Made by a program: the position numbers and the translations under genes. From CAVTAE01 sp051649365 (lineage in GTDB: Bacteria; Deinococcota; Deinococci; Deinococcales; Trueperaceae), in contig JBOFGY010000169.1 in assembly GCA_051649365.1 (NCBI GenBank), positions 1 through 15,126 on the forward strand: DNA of 15,126 nt, in the 5' to 3' direction. The notes beneath the pieces are model-generated. The model searched no databases. It saw only the letters and a list, made by a program, of their open reading frames with translations, and was not told the DNA's origin. Positions 1-7,581 of the stretch are shown one piece after another. Position 1 is the stretch's first letter, and every line of letters begins with the position of its first letter.

Positions 1-80
1 GTAATTATGAATCTTTCCACTATACGTAAACTATGCAGGGCTAACGTGCTTCACAAGATGCATTTGGGCCGTTAATGTTA

Positions 81-1262
81 CTAAGTGCTGAGCACCGCTA
101 TACCTGGAAGAGTAATACCCTCGAGTAACTCGAGTGAAGCACCGCCACCTGTGGAGATGTGGTCAATCTTTTTGGCTACGCCTGCTTCGTTAATGGCAGC
201 TACCGAGTCACCGCCACCAACAACTGTAAAGCCTTTAAGTTTTGCAACCGTTTTGGCGATAGCAAATGTTCCTTTGTCAAACGGCTTTGTTTCAAATACA
301 CCCAGTGGCCCATTCCACAACACGGTTTTTGCGGTGGCAAGTTTGGCCTGATAAAGTTTGATGGCTTCTGGGCCAGCATCCAAACCCATATAGTCATCAG
401 GGATTTTGTTGGACGGAAAAACCTTTGTTTTTACGCCCGCTTTAATTTCTGTGGCGCAGCGTGAATCTTTGGGAAGATGAATTTTTACTTTAGCTTTTTT
501 AGCTTTGGCGAGAATCTCGAGAGCGAGTTCTAACTTGTCATGTTCGACCAGTGATTTGCCGACGCTGCCACCTTGTGCTTTGATAAAAGTGTAGGCCATC
601 GCGCCACCAATTAAAATTTCGTTGGCACGCTCCAGTAAATTTTCAATCACACCAATTTTATCGGAAACTTTTGCACCACCGAGAATCACTTTAAAAGGTT
701 TTTTAGGCTTTTCTAGAAGTTGGGATAACACGCTGATTTCACGCTCGAGCAGCAGCCCGGCTGCATTGGGTAAAAAATGCGCGACACCTTCGGTACTGGC
801 GTGCGCCCTATGTGCAGCACCAAAAGCATCATTGATATAAACATCAGCCATGCTCGCCAAAGCCTTAGCAAGTTTTTCGTCGTTCTTTTCTTCGCGGGGG
901 TCAAAGCGGGTGTTCTCGAGCAAAATAATCGAGCCAGGTTTTGCGTTTTTCACGAGCTCCTTGCTCTCGGCACTTGCTGGCCCGTCGGTTGGTTTGTACT
1001 GAACGCGCTTGCCGAGTAATTTACTAAGATGCATGGCCACGGGCTTGAGGCGTGATTTATCTTCAACACCTTTGGGCCTTCCTAAATGGCTCATCAAAAT
1101 AATTGTTGCGTTTTGCTTCATCAAATATTCAAGGGTTGGAATTGTTGCAGTGATGCGGCTGTCATCGCTGATGCGCGATTTCTCGAGTGGCACATTGAAA
1201 TCAGCGCGAACGAGCACACGTTTTCCGCGTACGTCTGTATCTTTCAAAGTTCTTAGTGGCAT
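81..1262 (-). CDS. pgk: Phosphoglycerate kinase
   Basis: Cytoplasmic glycolytic enzyme that moves the acyl phosphate of 1,3-bisphosphoglycerate to ADP, giving ATP and 3-phosphoglycerate. From the chosen ATG the product is 393 aa, normal for bacterial Pgk. Family landmarks are plain: RADFNVP near the N-terminus, SHLGRP for substrate binding, ENTRF, NDAFGAAHRAHAST, GGAKVSDKIGVI, LWNGPLGVFE, and the nucleotide-binding glycine-rich segments GGGDSVAAI and STGGGASLE near the C-terminus. An in-frame GTG at 1274 would add four residues but lies inside the Shine-Dalgarno-like AGGTGA, which is 8 nt from the ATG at 1262, so the ATG is preferred. It follows gapA on the same strand with a 102-nt gap filled by a heptamer repeat, and is probably co-transcribed. 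Six CTCGAG copies occur in the gene, all coding Leu-Glu. Confidence 0.97.
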   Translation of the reverse strand: MPLRTLKDTDVRGKRVLVRADFNVPLEKSRISDDSRITATIPTLEYLMKQNATIILMSHLGRPKGVEDKSRLKPVAMHLSKLLGKRVQYKPTDGPASAESKELVKNAKPGSIILLENTRFDPREEKNDEKLAKALASMADVYINDAFGAAHRAHASTEGVAHFLPNAAGLLLEREISVLSQLLEKPKKPFKVILGGAKVSDKIGVIENLLERANEILIGGAMAYTFIKAQGGSVGKSLVEHDKLELALEILAKAKKAKVKIHLPKDSRCATEIKAGVKTKVFPSNKIPDDYMGLDAGPEAIKLYQAKLATAKTVLWNGPLGVFETKPFDKGTFAIAKTVAKLKGFTVVGGGDSVAAINEAGVAKKIDHISTGGGASLELLEGITLPGIAVLST

Positions 1263-1270
1263 ACGTTTAT

Positions 1271-1276
1271 TCACCT
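1271..1276 (-). promoter_or_regulatory. Ribosome binding site deciding the pgk start
   Basis: The minus strand reads AGAAAGGTGA, then ATAAACGT, then ATG. AGGTGA matches the 3' half of the full anti-Shine-Dalgarno complement and lies 8 nt from the ATG at 1262. The upstream GTG at 1274 is part of this site and would have no ribosome binding site at normal spacing. Confidence 0.6.
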
Positions 1277-1287
1277 TTCTGTAATGA

Positions 1288-1363
1288 GGTTAAACGTTAA
1301 AGGTTGAAGGTTAAAGGTTAAAATCTAACCTAAACCTTCAACCTTTAACCTTATACCTTCAAC
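1288..1363. repeat. Head-to-head heptamer array between gapA and pgk
   Basis: Five plus-strand units of consensus GGTTRAA occupy 1288-1322 (second unit begins with C). After a short turn come units of the inverted type ACCTTNA to about 1363, just before the gapA stop at 1365. The arms at roughly 1296-1319 and 1326-1350 are complementary over 17 consecutive bp, GTTAAAGGTTGAAGGTT, with a few mismatches beyond, so the transcript can form a long AU-rich hairpin in the gapA-pgk spacer. It could protect or separate the two messages, or terminate partially. The 7-bp period is visible directly; the function is inference. Confidence 0.8.
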
Positions 1364-1364
1364 T

Positions 1365-2360
1365 TTATTTCATGCCTTTGCCCATAATTTTCAGCACGTC
1401 TACCATACGGTTAGAGTAGCCCCACTCGTTGTCGTACCAGACAAAAAGCTTCACCATTTTGCCCATGGTTTTGGTCATTTGGCTATCAACAATCGCAGAG
1501 TGTGGATTGCCTACAATGTCACGGGAGACGAGCGGGTCGGTGCTGTATTCAACAATACCTTTGAGTGCACCGTTGGAGGCTTTCTCGAGGGCCTTGTTAA
1601 TTTTGGCAGCGTCAGCATCTTTTTTGATGATCATCGTAATGTCTGAAAGCGAACCTGTGGGTGTAGGCACACGCACCGATACGCCATCAAAAATACCTTT
1701 GAATTGTGGTAAAACCTTACCGACGGCTTTGGCTGCACCTGTCGTGGTAGGAATCATGTTAATTGCAGCAGCACGGGCGCGGCGCAAATCTTTGTGAGGT
1801 AAATCGAGTAGACGCTGGTCATTCGTGTAACTGTGAATGGTCGTCATCATAGCCTGCTCGACACCAAAGACTTCATCCATAACTTTCATGACAGCGGCGA
1901 GTGAGTTCGTGGTGCAAGACGCATTAGAGAGAATAGTGTGTTTTTTTGCGTCGTATTGTTTTTCATTGACACCCATCATAATGTCAAAATCTGCGTCAGG
2001 TGAAGGCGCACTGATTAAAACTTTTTTGGCACCACCTTTTAAGTGACGAGCTGCTTGTTCTCTTGCTTCAAAAATTCCTGTGGACTCAATGACAATATCT
2101 ACGCCAGCTTTTTTCCAAGGAATATTCTCGGGTTCCTTGATAGCCGTCGCCATGACTTTCTTGCGGCCCACAATAATATTGTTTTCGTCATAAGAAACCT
2201 TTTGATCGAAGATGCCGTAGTTTGAGTCGTACTTGAGTAAGTGGGCGAGTGTAGCGTTGTCGGTGAGGTCATTAATAAGAGCAATATCTAAACCCTTTTT
2301 TGAGGCAATGCGGAAGATTTGCCTACCGATACGTCCAAAACCGTTAATTCCTATTTTCAT
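1365..2360 (-). CDS. gapA: Glyceraldehyde-3-phosphate dehydrogenase (type I, NAD-dependent)
   Basis: Oxidises and phosphorylates glyceraldehyde 3-phosphate to 1,3-bisphosphoglycerate, the substrate of the pgk product encoded next. It is 331 aa, the usual length. The N-terminal Rossmann motif INGFGRIGR is present, followed by INDLTD with the acidic residue typical of NAD preference. SNASCTTNSLAAV carries the catalytic cysteine, TTIHSYTNDQRLLD the catalytic histidine region, then RARAAAINMIPTTTGAA, and WYDNEWGYSNRM at the C-terminus. The ATG has a clear Shine-Dalgarno, AAGGAG, 8 nt upstream, directly preceded by a CTCGAG. The stop is followed within 2 nt by the heptamer array. It is probably the first gene of a gapA-pgk operon, with its promoter in 2380-2480. 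Confidence 0.97.
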   Translation of the reverse strand: MKIGINGFGRIGRQIFRIASKKGLDIALINDLTDNATLAHLLKYDSNYGIFDQKVSYDENNIIVGRKKVMATAIKEPENIPWKKAGVDIVIESTGIFEAREQAARHLKGGAKKVLISAPSPDADFDIMMGVNEKQYDAKKHTILSNASCTTNSLAAVMKVMDEVFGVEQAMMTTIHSYTNDQRLLDLPHKDLRRARAAAINMIPTTTGAAKAVGKVLPQFKGIFDGVSVRVPTPTGSLSDITMIIKKDADAAKINKALEKASNGALKGIVEYSTDPLVSRDIVGNPHSAIVDSQMTKTMGKMVKLFVWYDNEWGYSNRMVDVLKIMGKGMK

Positions 2361-2640
2361 AATGATTCTCCTTCTCGAGTAGCCTTTAGCAACAGTAGTG
2401 GTGAGGAACGGCAGGATACGCCCCGCTAAAGACTCTACAAATTTGCCTCGAGTATTCTACACTTAATCTTTACTGTGCGTGTATAGCCCTGAAAGTTTAT
2501 GCCTTGCTTTGAAATCAAAAAGGGACTTTTAGTCCATACTGCCTATAAAACCTTGAACTTAGTCCGATTATAAAAACGCGAAAGACGGCAGTCTATAACA
2601 TTGAATGCTCAATGTAATTTTATCGTTGATAAAGCACAAG
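2361..2640. other. Intergenic region upstream of gapA
   Basis: No gene is supported between malG and gapA. The region should hold the gapA promoter. On the minus strand TAGAAT near 2454-2459 is a possible -10, but no convincing -35 lies at normal distance. Two CTCGAG copies are present (2374, 2447), the first touching the gapA ribosome binding site. A small hairpin GGACT-TTT-AGTCC lies at 2523-2535. The malG end-repeat begins at 2641. Confidence 0.5.
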
Positions 2641-2703
2641 GTAGAACGCTGAAAGCTAAAAGTTAAGCGTAAGCTCTCTGCCTTCAACGTTCTGCTTTTT
2701 AGC
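2641..2703. repeat. Heptamer array and hairpin overlapping the malG stop
   Basis: Plus-strand units such as GTAGAAC, GCTGAAA and GCTAAAA follow one another at a 7-bp period from 2641 to about 2675. Inverted units (minus-strand GCTAAAA, GCAGAAC, GTTGAAG) run from 2703 back to 2682. The arms pair over about 12 of 14 positions (AGAACGCTGAAAGC with GCCTTCAACGTTCT). The malG stop codon at 2699-2701 lies inside a unit. It may act as the malG 3' hairpin, though there is no good T-tract. Confidence 0.65.
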
Positions 2704-4039
2704 CTTTGACTCCGCCCTCGGTGTACTGTCCTGTAAGCGCGTCTTGGAAGGCGTAAAAAAGAATGACAATCGGGATACTGCCAAGAACGGCACTTGCGGC
2801 AAGGGCTCCCCACTGGGTGTCAAAACGTCCAGTAGAAAAATTCCTAAGACCCATCCCTACCGTCCATTTCATGTTGTCTTGGAGGAGTGTATTGGCCAAG
2901 ATAAACTCGCTGTAGGTACCAATAAATTGTAGAAGGAAAATAAAGAGGAGCATCGGTACACTAATGGGTAAGATAATGCGCCAGAAGGCTCCCCAGCGTG
3001 TGGTGCCGTCAACGAGTGCGGCCTCCTCGAGACTTGGACTAATCGAATCTAAATAGCCCTTAAAAATCCACGATGCAAAGGCAATTGCACCTCCCGAATA
3101 AGCGAGGATAAGACCAGGAAAAGTGTCAAATAAGTCAATTGCAGTCATAAGGTAATAGATCGCCACGAGAGCCATAAAGTTGGGAAACATCTGTACGAAC
3201 ACAAACGAAAGCAAGGTGCCGTAACGTCCTTGAAACTTAAAGCGTGCAAAAGCATAACCTGCGGTAGTTGAAATTAGGACAGCAAAAAGCCCTGTAATGC
3301 CAGAAACGAGAAGTGTATTGCGGATATAAAGAACGATCATGCGATCACTGCTCGGAGTCGTGCGTTCGCCGTCAGCAGTTACGCCATAAAACTGTGCTGG
3401 CGTAATGCTAATCACCAAGACTGCAAGAGCCCCAAAGGTAATCCAACCAAAGATGCCGCGCCAACGTTCGGCGATATAAGGTTTAGAACTCGAGCGTTTG
3501 ACAAAACTTGCCGCAACAATACCAAGGACAGCGAGCACAGCAACCGCTATAAAAACCCACTGATAGCCTAAGATATGAGTCTGACTCAAAACTTTTTGAT
3601 ACTGCACGGTTGAGAATTCTGCAAAATTCGGTAAAACGCCTGAGCGTGTTAAAAGGTCACCTTCTCGAGGTAGCGCACCAGCAAGCGTGTCTTTACGATT
3701 AAACGAAACAGCAAGAAGATAAATAATAGGGTAAAACGCAAGCAGAAGTACGACCATCAAAAACATATGAGTCGCTGAGCTAATGGCGTACTCTAAAGCT
3801 TTGCCAGGGCGCGTAGCTTTACCCCAGAAATAGGCACTAAGTCCAATGCCACCTATGACAAGAATAAAGCCAAACAAAAATCTGAGCCAACCAAAAGGAA
3901 TCACTAAAAATCTATTACGACTTACCGCCTCGGGCGCAGTAAGAATAAGCACAGCTACACCTGCAACCATAACCACGAGCGTAATTATCATGGGTAAGAG
4001 GCTCGAGCGGTTTTGTTTGTTCATTTCTCGGTAGGTCAT
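2699..4039 (-). CDS. malG: Maltose/maltodextrin ABC transporter permease MalG
   Basis: Inner-membrane permease of a binding-protein-dependent sugar importer. The cytoplasmic EAA loop, where the ATPase docks, is clear: EEAALVDG at 338-345 followed by the conserved proline near 358. The C-terminus ends GGVKG, as in enterobacterial MalG. At 446 aa it is much longer than the usual 280-300. The extra part is N-terminal: hydrophobic segments at about 13-34 and 43-72, then 88-112, a segment at 158-180, and another at 195-213, before the core permease from about 235. The ATG overlaps the malF stop (ATGA) and has GGAG 8 nt upstream, so translation is probably coupled. No malK-type ATPase is in the window; a shared ATPase elsewhere is likely. 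Substrate is inferred from family resemblance and neighbours. Confidence 0.9.
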   Translation of the reverse strand: MTYREMNKQNRSSLLPMIITLVVMVAGVAVLILTAPEAVSRNRFLVIPFGWLRFLFGFILVIGGIGLSAYFWGKATRPGKALEYAISSATHMFLMVVLLLAFYPIIYLLAVSFNRKDTLAGALPREGDLLTRSGVLPNFAEFSTVQYQKVLSQTHILGYQWVFIAVAVLAVLGIVAASFVKRSSSKPYIAERWRGIFGWITFGALAVLVISITPAQFYGVTADGERTTPSSDRMIVLYIRNTLLVSGITGLFAVLISTTAGYAFARFKFQGRYGTLLSFVFVQMFPNFMALVAIYYLMTAIDLFDTFPGLILAYSGGAIAFASWIFKGYLDSISPSLEEAALVDGTTRWGAFWRIILPISVPMLLFIFLLQFIGTYSEFILANTLLQDNMKWTVGMGLRNFSTGRFDTQWGALAASAVLGSIPIVILFYAFQDALTGQYTEGGVKG

Positions 4040-5658
4040 GTGTTCGACTCCTCTTTAAGTGCGCCTGACACGCGGAAGTTCACGAGTTGCACCGCCAACG
4101 TCACGACAAAGATAACGAGTGAAATCGCTGAACCTAAGCCATAAGCAAAGCCACCTTGATTTCTGAAGGCGGTGTTGTAAGCCCAACTAATAAGGATGTC
4201 GGTGCCTCTTGCTGTCGGTGTTCCCCAATCTACTGGTGGCCCACCATCCGTCAAAAGAAAAATAATATTGAAGTTGTTGAAGTTAAAGGCAAAACCCGTA
4301 AGCGTAATGGGGATAAGTGCTGTACGTAAGAGTGGTGCGGTAACGCCCCAGAAGGTTTGTAAGGCGGTGGCTCCGTCAATTCTGGCGGCTTCGTAAACAT
4401 CTTTTGGAATGGCAGAGAGTGCGCCGAGGGTTGCGGTCATCATAAATGGATAACCGAGCCACAAGTTGACAAGTAGCACTGCGCCCCGCGCCCACCATTC
4501 ATTACCACTAAGCCAGTTGATAGCCTCGGGTGTAATGTCGAAAAGCATGAGAAGGCGGTTGATGGCACCAAAGTTTTGATTTAAGAAACCTTTCCACACT
4601 TGAATGGTGATGACCGTTGGGAGAGCCCAAGGGAGAATAAGCAGGGTGCGGTACAGTGCGCGAAAACGCAAATTTGGATTATTGAGCAGCACCGCCAAGA
4701 ACACACCTGCGACGGTATTGAGTAACACGGTAGAAACAGCAAAGATAATGTTCCAAACAAAGATAGGTGCGAGTGAGCGTGTCGCCCCACTAAAAATCTG
4801 TTGGAAGTTGCGCCAGCCTAAAACACCAAAGTCGCTGTAGCGGGCGATGCTTTCAACTACGGTGCCTTCGGGGAGAGGTTGATCTAATGTGAGGTTAGCT
4901 CCGTCTTCGGCGACAATGTGGCGTTGGATGGGTGCGCCCTCGAGTAACAGCCCTACAGGTTCGTTGAGGTCAACCATATCGCTTTGTATTTCGCGTCCAA
5001 GCGTGAGCGTATTGCCTTCGCTAGCGGTTACAGGCACTTGCATTCTGTCGCCAAAAAGCGGCGAGAAGATACCCACTTCACTCACGCTGCGTCCTGCGGG
5101 CAAAGGCTCAGCGAGGGTAAGCGTCGTGCCTTCAAGAGTTGTGGCTGTTGCTTCTAAGCTTCCTGCTGCGTAAAGATTAACGCGCACGCCTACACAACCG
5201 TTACGTAAATCATCACAGTCAAAAACTCTTGGGTCAGCAATGGTCACTTGGGTGCCGTCTAGAGCTGTAATGGCGGTGCGACTACTTACATTGAGGTCGC
5301 CTTTGCGTGTACCGGCGTAATCGGTGAACGCCAGCATAACTGTAAGAACAATAGGAAAAAACGTGAAGGTGAGAAGAAATAAAATTGCAGGCAGCAAATA
5401 ATACCAAGGCATAATCCACTCGAACTGCTGTGCAATAAAATACAAAGCGATAACGAGAGCAACTGTGCCAACGACAATTCCCCAATAAACAGGAATGGTG
5501 GGGAAGAGTGCGCTAAGTACGATATAGCCAAGTACACCTGCGGTACTAGCGATGCCGAGGGCGAGCAACAGGAGCAAGAGAGATTTCCACAAGCTCGCTA
5601 CCGTGCTTTTAGCCTTTGGTAAAAATTCTGTGGGTGAACGAGAGATGTCTATAGCCAC
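4036..5658 (-). CDS. malF: Maltose/maltodextrin ABC transporter permease MalF
   Basis: Partner permease of MalG. The 540-aa product has two or three hydrophobic segments at 25-78, another at 86-112, then a polar extracytoplasmic stretch of about 175 residues (116-292) in the position of the P2 domain of E. coli MalF, and the core permease from about 298. The EAA loop is YEAARIDGATALQTF from 422. The polar stretch contains four similar short repeats of the form (L/E)DG or EG, then LTL and often PLP, near 132-143, 174-187, 212-221 and 249-263, suggesting beta-hairpins. Cys148 and Cys155 could pair outside the cell. The start is GTG at 5658, with a doubled purine site (GAGGAGG) just upstream. 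It overlaps malG by 4 nt and lies 434 nt downstream of malE. Confidence 0.92.
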   Translation of the reverse strand: MAIDISRSPTEFLPKAKSTVASLWKSLLLLLLALGIASTAGVLGYIVLSALFPTIPVYWGIVVGTVALVIALYFIAQQFEWIMPWYYLLPAILFLLTFTFFPIVLTVMLAFTDYAGTRKGDLNVSSRTAITALDGTQVTIADPRVFDCDDLRNGCVGVRVNLYAAGSLEATATTLEGTTLTLAEPLPAGRSVSEVGIFSPLFGDRMQVPVTASEGNTLTLGREIQSDMVDLNEPVGLLLEGAPIQRHIVAEDGANLTLDQPLPEGTVVESIARYSDFGVLGWRNFQQIFSGATRSLAPIFVWNIIFAVSTVLLNTVAGVFLAVLLNNPNLRFRALYRTLLILPWALPTVITIQVWKGFLNQNFGAINRLLMLFDITPEAINWLSGNEWWARGAVLLVNLWLGYPFMMTATLGALSAIPKDVYEAARIDGATALQTFWGVTAPLLRTALIPITLTGFAFNFNNFNIIFLLTDGGPPVDWGTPTARGTDILISWAYNTAFRNQGGFAYGLGSAISLVIFVVTLAVQLVNFRVSGALKEESNT

Positions 5659-5774
5659 CGCCTCCTCTACGTGTTAAGGCAAAACTTTTCTTTCCTAAAA
5701 AGATTACCGCAAAAATGGGTTCTAAGCAATGAGTAAAAAAGTAATAAACATGAGTCTCATCCCGAATTTTTAGT

Positions 5775-5801
5775 GCCCACGGTGCAATGTGCGCCGTGGG
5801 C
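5775..5801. repeat. GC-rich hairpin upstream of malF
   Basis: GCCCACGGTGC at 5775-5785 pairs with GCGCCGTGGGC at 5791-5801 around the loop AATGT: 11 pairs including one G-U. In a malE-malF transcript it would stand 117 nt before the malF start. There is no T-tract after it, so it is more likely an RNA-stability or processing structure than a terminator. Confidence 0.6.
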
Positions 5802-6016
5802 ATAGTAAGGTATCATTGCGAGCCTTAGTCTAGGGTGTACTCCGTGCGAATAAAGCTCTTCGCTACCTAGCTGCGAAGCAATCTCCGTGCGCTGAGTTCG
5901 CTACAAAGTAAGTGCCATGAGATGGCTTCGACGCTCAGCCACTAGGAACGATAGGCTGAGCGTCGTTTGAGACTCGTTTTACCACCAAAACGCTTCTCGC
6001 AATGACAAATGGAAAT

Positions 6017-6054
6017 GAACTTTCGAGTTCACGTTGTCGTGAACTCGAAAGTTC
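6017..6054 (-). terminator. Perfect 17-bp hairpin downstream of malE
   Basis: GAACTTTCGAGTTCACG at 6017-6033 is perfectly complementary to 6038-6054, with loop TTGT, starting 38 nt after the malE stop. The minus strand after it is only moderately T-rich (ATTTCCATTTG), so it is a weak terminator or a 3'-end stabiliser that would make malE mRNA more abundant than malF-malG mRNA, as is typical for binding-protein genes. It also forms the right-hand inner flank of the nested element. Confidence 0.55.
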
Positions 6055-6078
6055 GGGATGACTCATGTTTTCGCTTCC

Positions 6079-6096
6079 TTACGTTTTACGTCTTAC
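6079..6096. repeat. TTACGTTTTACGTCTTAC repeat overlapping the malE stop
   Basis: This 18-mer reads as heptamers TTACGTT and TTACGTC plus TTAC, and is repeated exactly at 11806-11823. The malE stop codon (minus strand, 6093-6095) lies within it. Confidence 0.8.
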
Positions 6097-7292
6097 TGCG
6101 CTCCACCCGCAATTTCTGAAACAGCTTGGGTTAGTGTGCCTGCAACATCACTGTCGGCGGTTTCAGTAATGAGTGTAAGTGCGTTACCCATTGGTCCCCA
6201 AACCTGACCCATTTCTGGAATATTGGGCATAGGTTCGGCGTTGGCGAGGGCAGCACCAAAGCCTGCGATGATAGGGTCATCTTGCACGTCAGCAAGTGCA
6301 GATTGCGAAGCAGGAATGCGACCACTTAATTCGGCAAGGCTAACTTGTGCGTCTTTGCGGGTGAGCCACTTAGCAAGGTTCGCCGCGTCAACTTTGTTCG
6401 CACTAAATTCGTTGAGAAGGACACCTTGAATGCCCATAAAACCTGCGAAGGGTGTACCATCTGCCATTGGCGGAATGGGAGCAACGGTAATGTTAAGACC
6501 TGCATCGTTGTAGCCCGCAATAGCCCAGGGGCCGGTATACATCATGGCAGAAGCACCATCTAAGAATTGACCGTTAGCAACGTCATAGGTCATGCCTGCA
6601 GGAATAAGCCCGTCCGTGTGGCGCAAAGCTTTAAGCATTTCAGCACCTTTAATGGCACCTTCGTTGGCGAGACCAATGTCTGTGGGGACAGGTGCGTTAG
6701 TATCGTCACGTCCAAAAACGTAACCACCGGTGCTGTGGAGCCAGTTGTAAGCAAAGTAAAAGTTATTGATGTCAAAAAGGAAGCCGTAAGTGCCAGCACT
6801 TTCATCGGTGAGTTCTTTGGCTTTAGCAATCATGTCTTCATATGTGGCAGGAACTTCTGGGACTAAATCATTGTTGATGATAAGTGCAGGGCCTTCAACA
6901 AACATAGGCAAACCGAAGAGCTTGCCACCAAAGGTGTAACCAAGTTTGGCCTGGGGGTTGAGGTCATCAAGGTAGGTCTGTGTTGCATACCCACCCATGT
7001 CTGCAAGTACACCACCTGCGGCAAGTTCGCCGATCTGGTCGTGAGGAATGCCAACAATGACATCACCCGCTTCACCTTGAGGTGCAGCTAAAAGCATTTG
7101 CTGGCGTAGTTCGGTGAGTTCTAACTGAACGATTTCGACAGGGACACCAAATGCAGCAGTGAAGGCTTCGGTTTCGCTTTCTAGCCATTCACGGCTTTGG
7201 TCGCTAAACGGCGTCCAAATAGTAAGACCTTCTTGGGCGAGGGTAATCGTCATAGCTAGAGCAGCCACGAGGGTAATGAGAACTTTTTTCAA
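6093..7292 (-). CDS. malE: Maltose/maltodextrin-binding periplasmic protein MalE
   Basis: Extracellular solute-binding protein family 1, which captures the sugar and delivers it to MalF/MalG. The 399-aa product begins with a classic Sec signal peptide (MKKVLITLVAALAMTITLA, probable cleavage near residue 19-20). There is no lipobox cysteine, so it should be a soluble periplasmic protein. GPWAIAGY at 254-261 is the family signature, and AEPMPNIPEMGQVW from 352 matches the C-terminal MalE segment (MPNIPxM). The start is TTG at 7292, supported by AAAGGAG 7 nt upstream. It is the promoter-proximal gene of malEFG. It has no CTCGAG, and its two Leu-Glu pairs use other codons, unlike most neighbours. 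Maltodextrin is the likeliest substrate, but another oligosaccharide is possible. Confidence 0.92.
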   Translation of the reverse strand: MKKVLITLVAALAMTITLAQEGLTIWTPFSDQSREWLESETEAFTAAFGVPVEIVQLELTELRQQMLLAAPQGEAGDVIVGIPHDQIGELAAGGVLADMGGYATQTYLDDLNPQAKLGYTFGGKLFGLPMFVEGPALIINNDLVPEVPATYEDMIAKAKELTDESAGTYGFLFDINNFYFAYNWLHSTGGYVFGRDDTNAPVPTDIGLANEGAIKGAEMLKALRHTDGLIPAGMTYDVANGQFLDGASAMMYTGPWAIAGYNDAGLNITVAPIPPMADGTPFAGFMGIQGVLLNEFSANKVDAANLAKWLTRKDAQVSLAELSGRIPASQSALADVQDDPIIAGFGAALANAEPMPNIPEMGQVWGPMGNALTLITETADSDVAGTLTQAVSEIAGGAQ

Positions 7293-7337
7293 AACAATCT
7301 CCTTTCAATTCTACTCGGATAGAAACGTGACCCAAAC

Positions 7338-7351
7338 TTACAGTCCTGTAA
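7338..7351. promoter_or_regulatory. Candidate operator TTACAG-TC-CTGTAA upstream of malE
   Basis: A perfect inverted repeat of 6 bp with a 2-bp centre lies between the candidate malE promoter (-10 at 7399-7404) and the TTG start at 7292, where a sugar-responsive repressor could bind. A second small inverted repeat, GCGTA/TACGC (7394-7398, 7406-7410), straddles the -10. No regulator gene is in the window. Confidence 0.35.
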
Positions 7352-7398
7352 CTTTATAGCGTTGGAGACATTACACATTCCTAGCACGATTAAGCGTA

Positions 7399-7427
7399 AG
7401 AATACTACGCGCTTTTAGGTGTGTCTA
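7399..7427 (-). promoter_or_regulatory. Candidate malE promoter TAGACA-N17-TATTCT
   Basis: On the minus strand TAGACA (7422-7427) is followed after exactly 17 bp by TATTCT (7399-7404). The same hexamers at the same spacing, with the same flanks (CTAGACAC and TATTCTTAC), lie upstream of the lipoprotein gene at 15014-15042, which raises confidence in this assignment. The leader would be about 100 nt. Confidence 0.55.
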
Positions 7428-7490
7428 GCACAGAATGAGCGGAGAGCATTGAGCAAATCTTTAACAGGAGATGCTTGCATAAAGAAAGAA

Positions 7491-7542
7491 GGAGATGGGA
7501 GGAAAGAGAAAAAAATCATGCTTTCTCCTGTCTTCTATCTCC
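7491..7542. repeat. Head-to-head heptamer array between malE and the HAD gene
   Basis: Units GGAGATG and GGAGGAA (7491-7504) and a weaker third to 7511 are followed, after a short A-rich turn, by inverted units at 7522-7542 whose complement reads GGAGATA, GAAGACA, GGAGAAA. The unit is that of the array at 8365-8399, so the HAD gene is flanked on both sides by the same heptamer family. Confidence 0.7.
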
Positions 7543-7581
7543 TTCATTGACTCTACAACACCAGTTCTGACAAAACTCCCG

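Larger units (their letters stand above)
5749..6067. repeat. Nested palindromic (MITE-like) element between malE and malF
   Basis: The ends form an inverted repeat of about 16 bp: 5749-5766 (CATGAGTC, 2 extra bases shared with the next motif, then the TCATCCCGAA motif) against 6052-6067. Inside it a second pair of perfect 10-bp inverted ends, TCATTGCGAG at 5813-5822 and CTCGCAATGA at 5996-6005, bounds 193 bp. Further in lie a perfect 12-bp stem (CGACGCTCAGCC at 5929-5940 with its complement at 5954-5965) and a direct repeat of CTCCGTGCG (5840-5848, 5883-5891), each followed by TTCGCTAC. No coding capacity is seen. Ends of the TCATnnCGA type are common in short mobile palindromic repeats of many bacteria; mobility here is inference. 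Confidence 0.65.

Noticed and set aside
159..1284. Plus-strand open frames opposite pgk, and similar frames opposite malF, malE and gapA
   Set aside because: They are antisense shadows of well-conserved genes, without their own ribosome binding sites or family resemblance.
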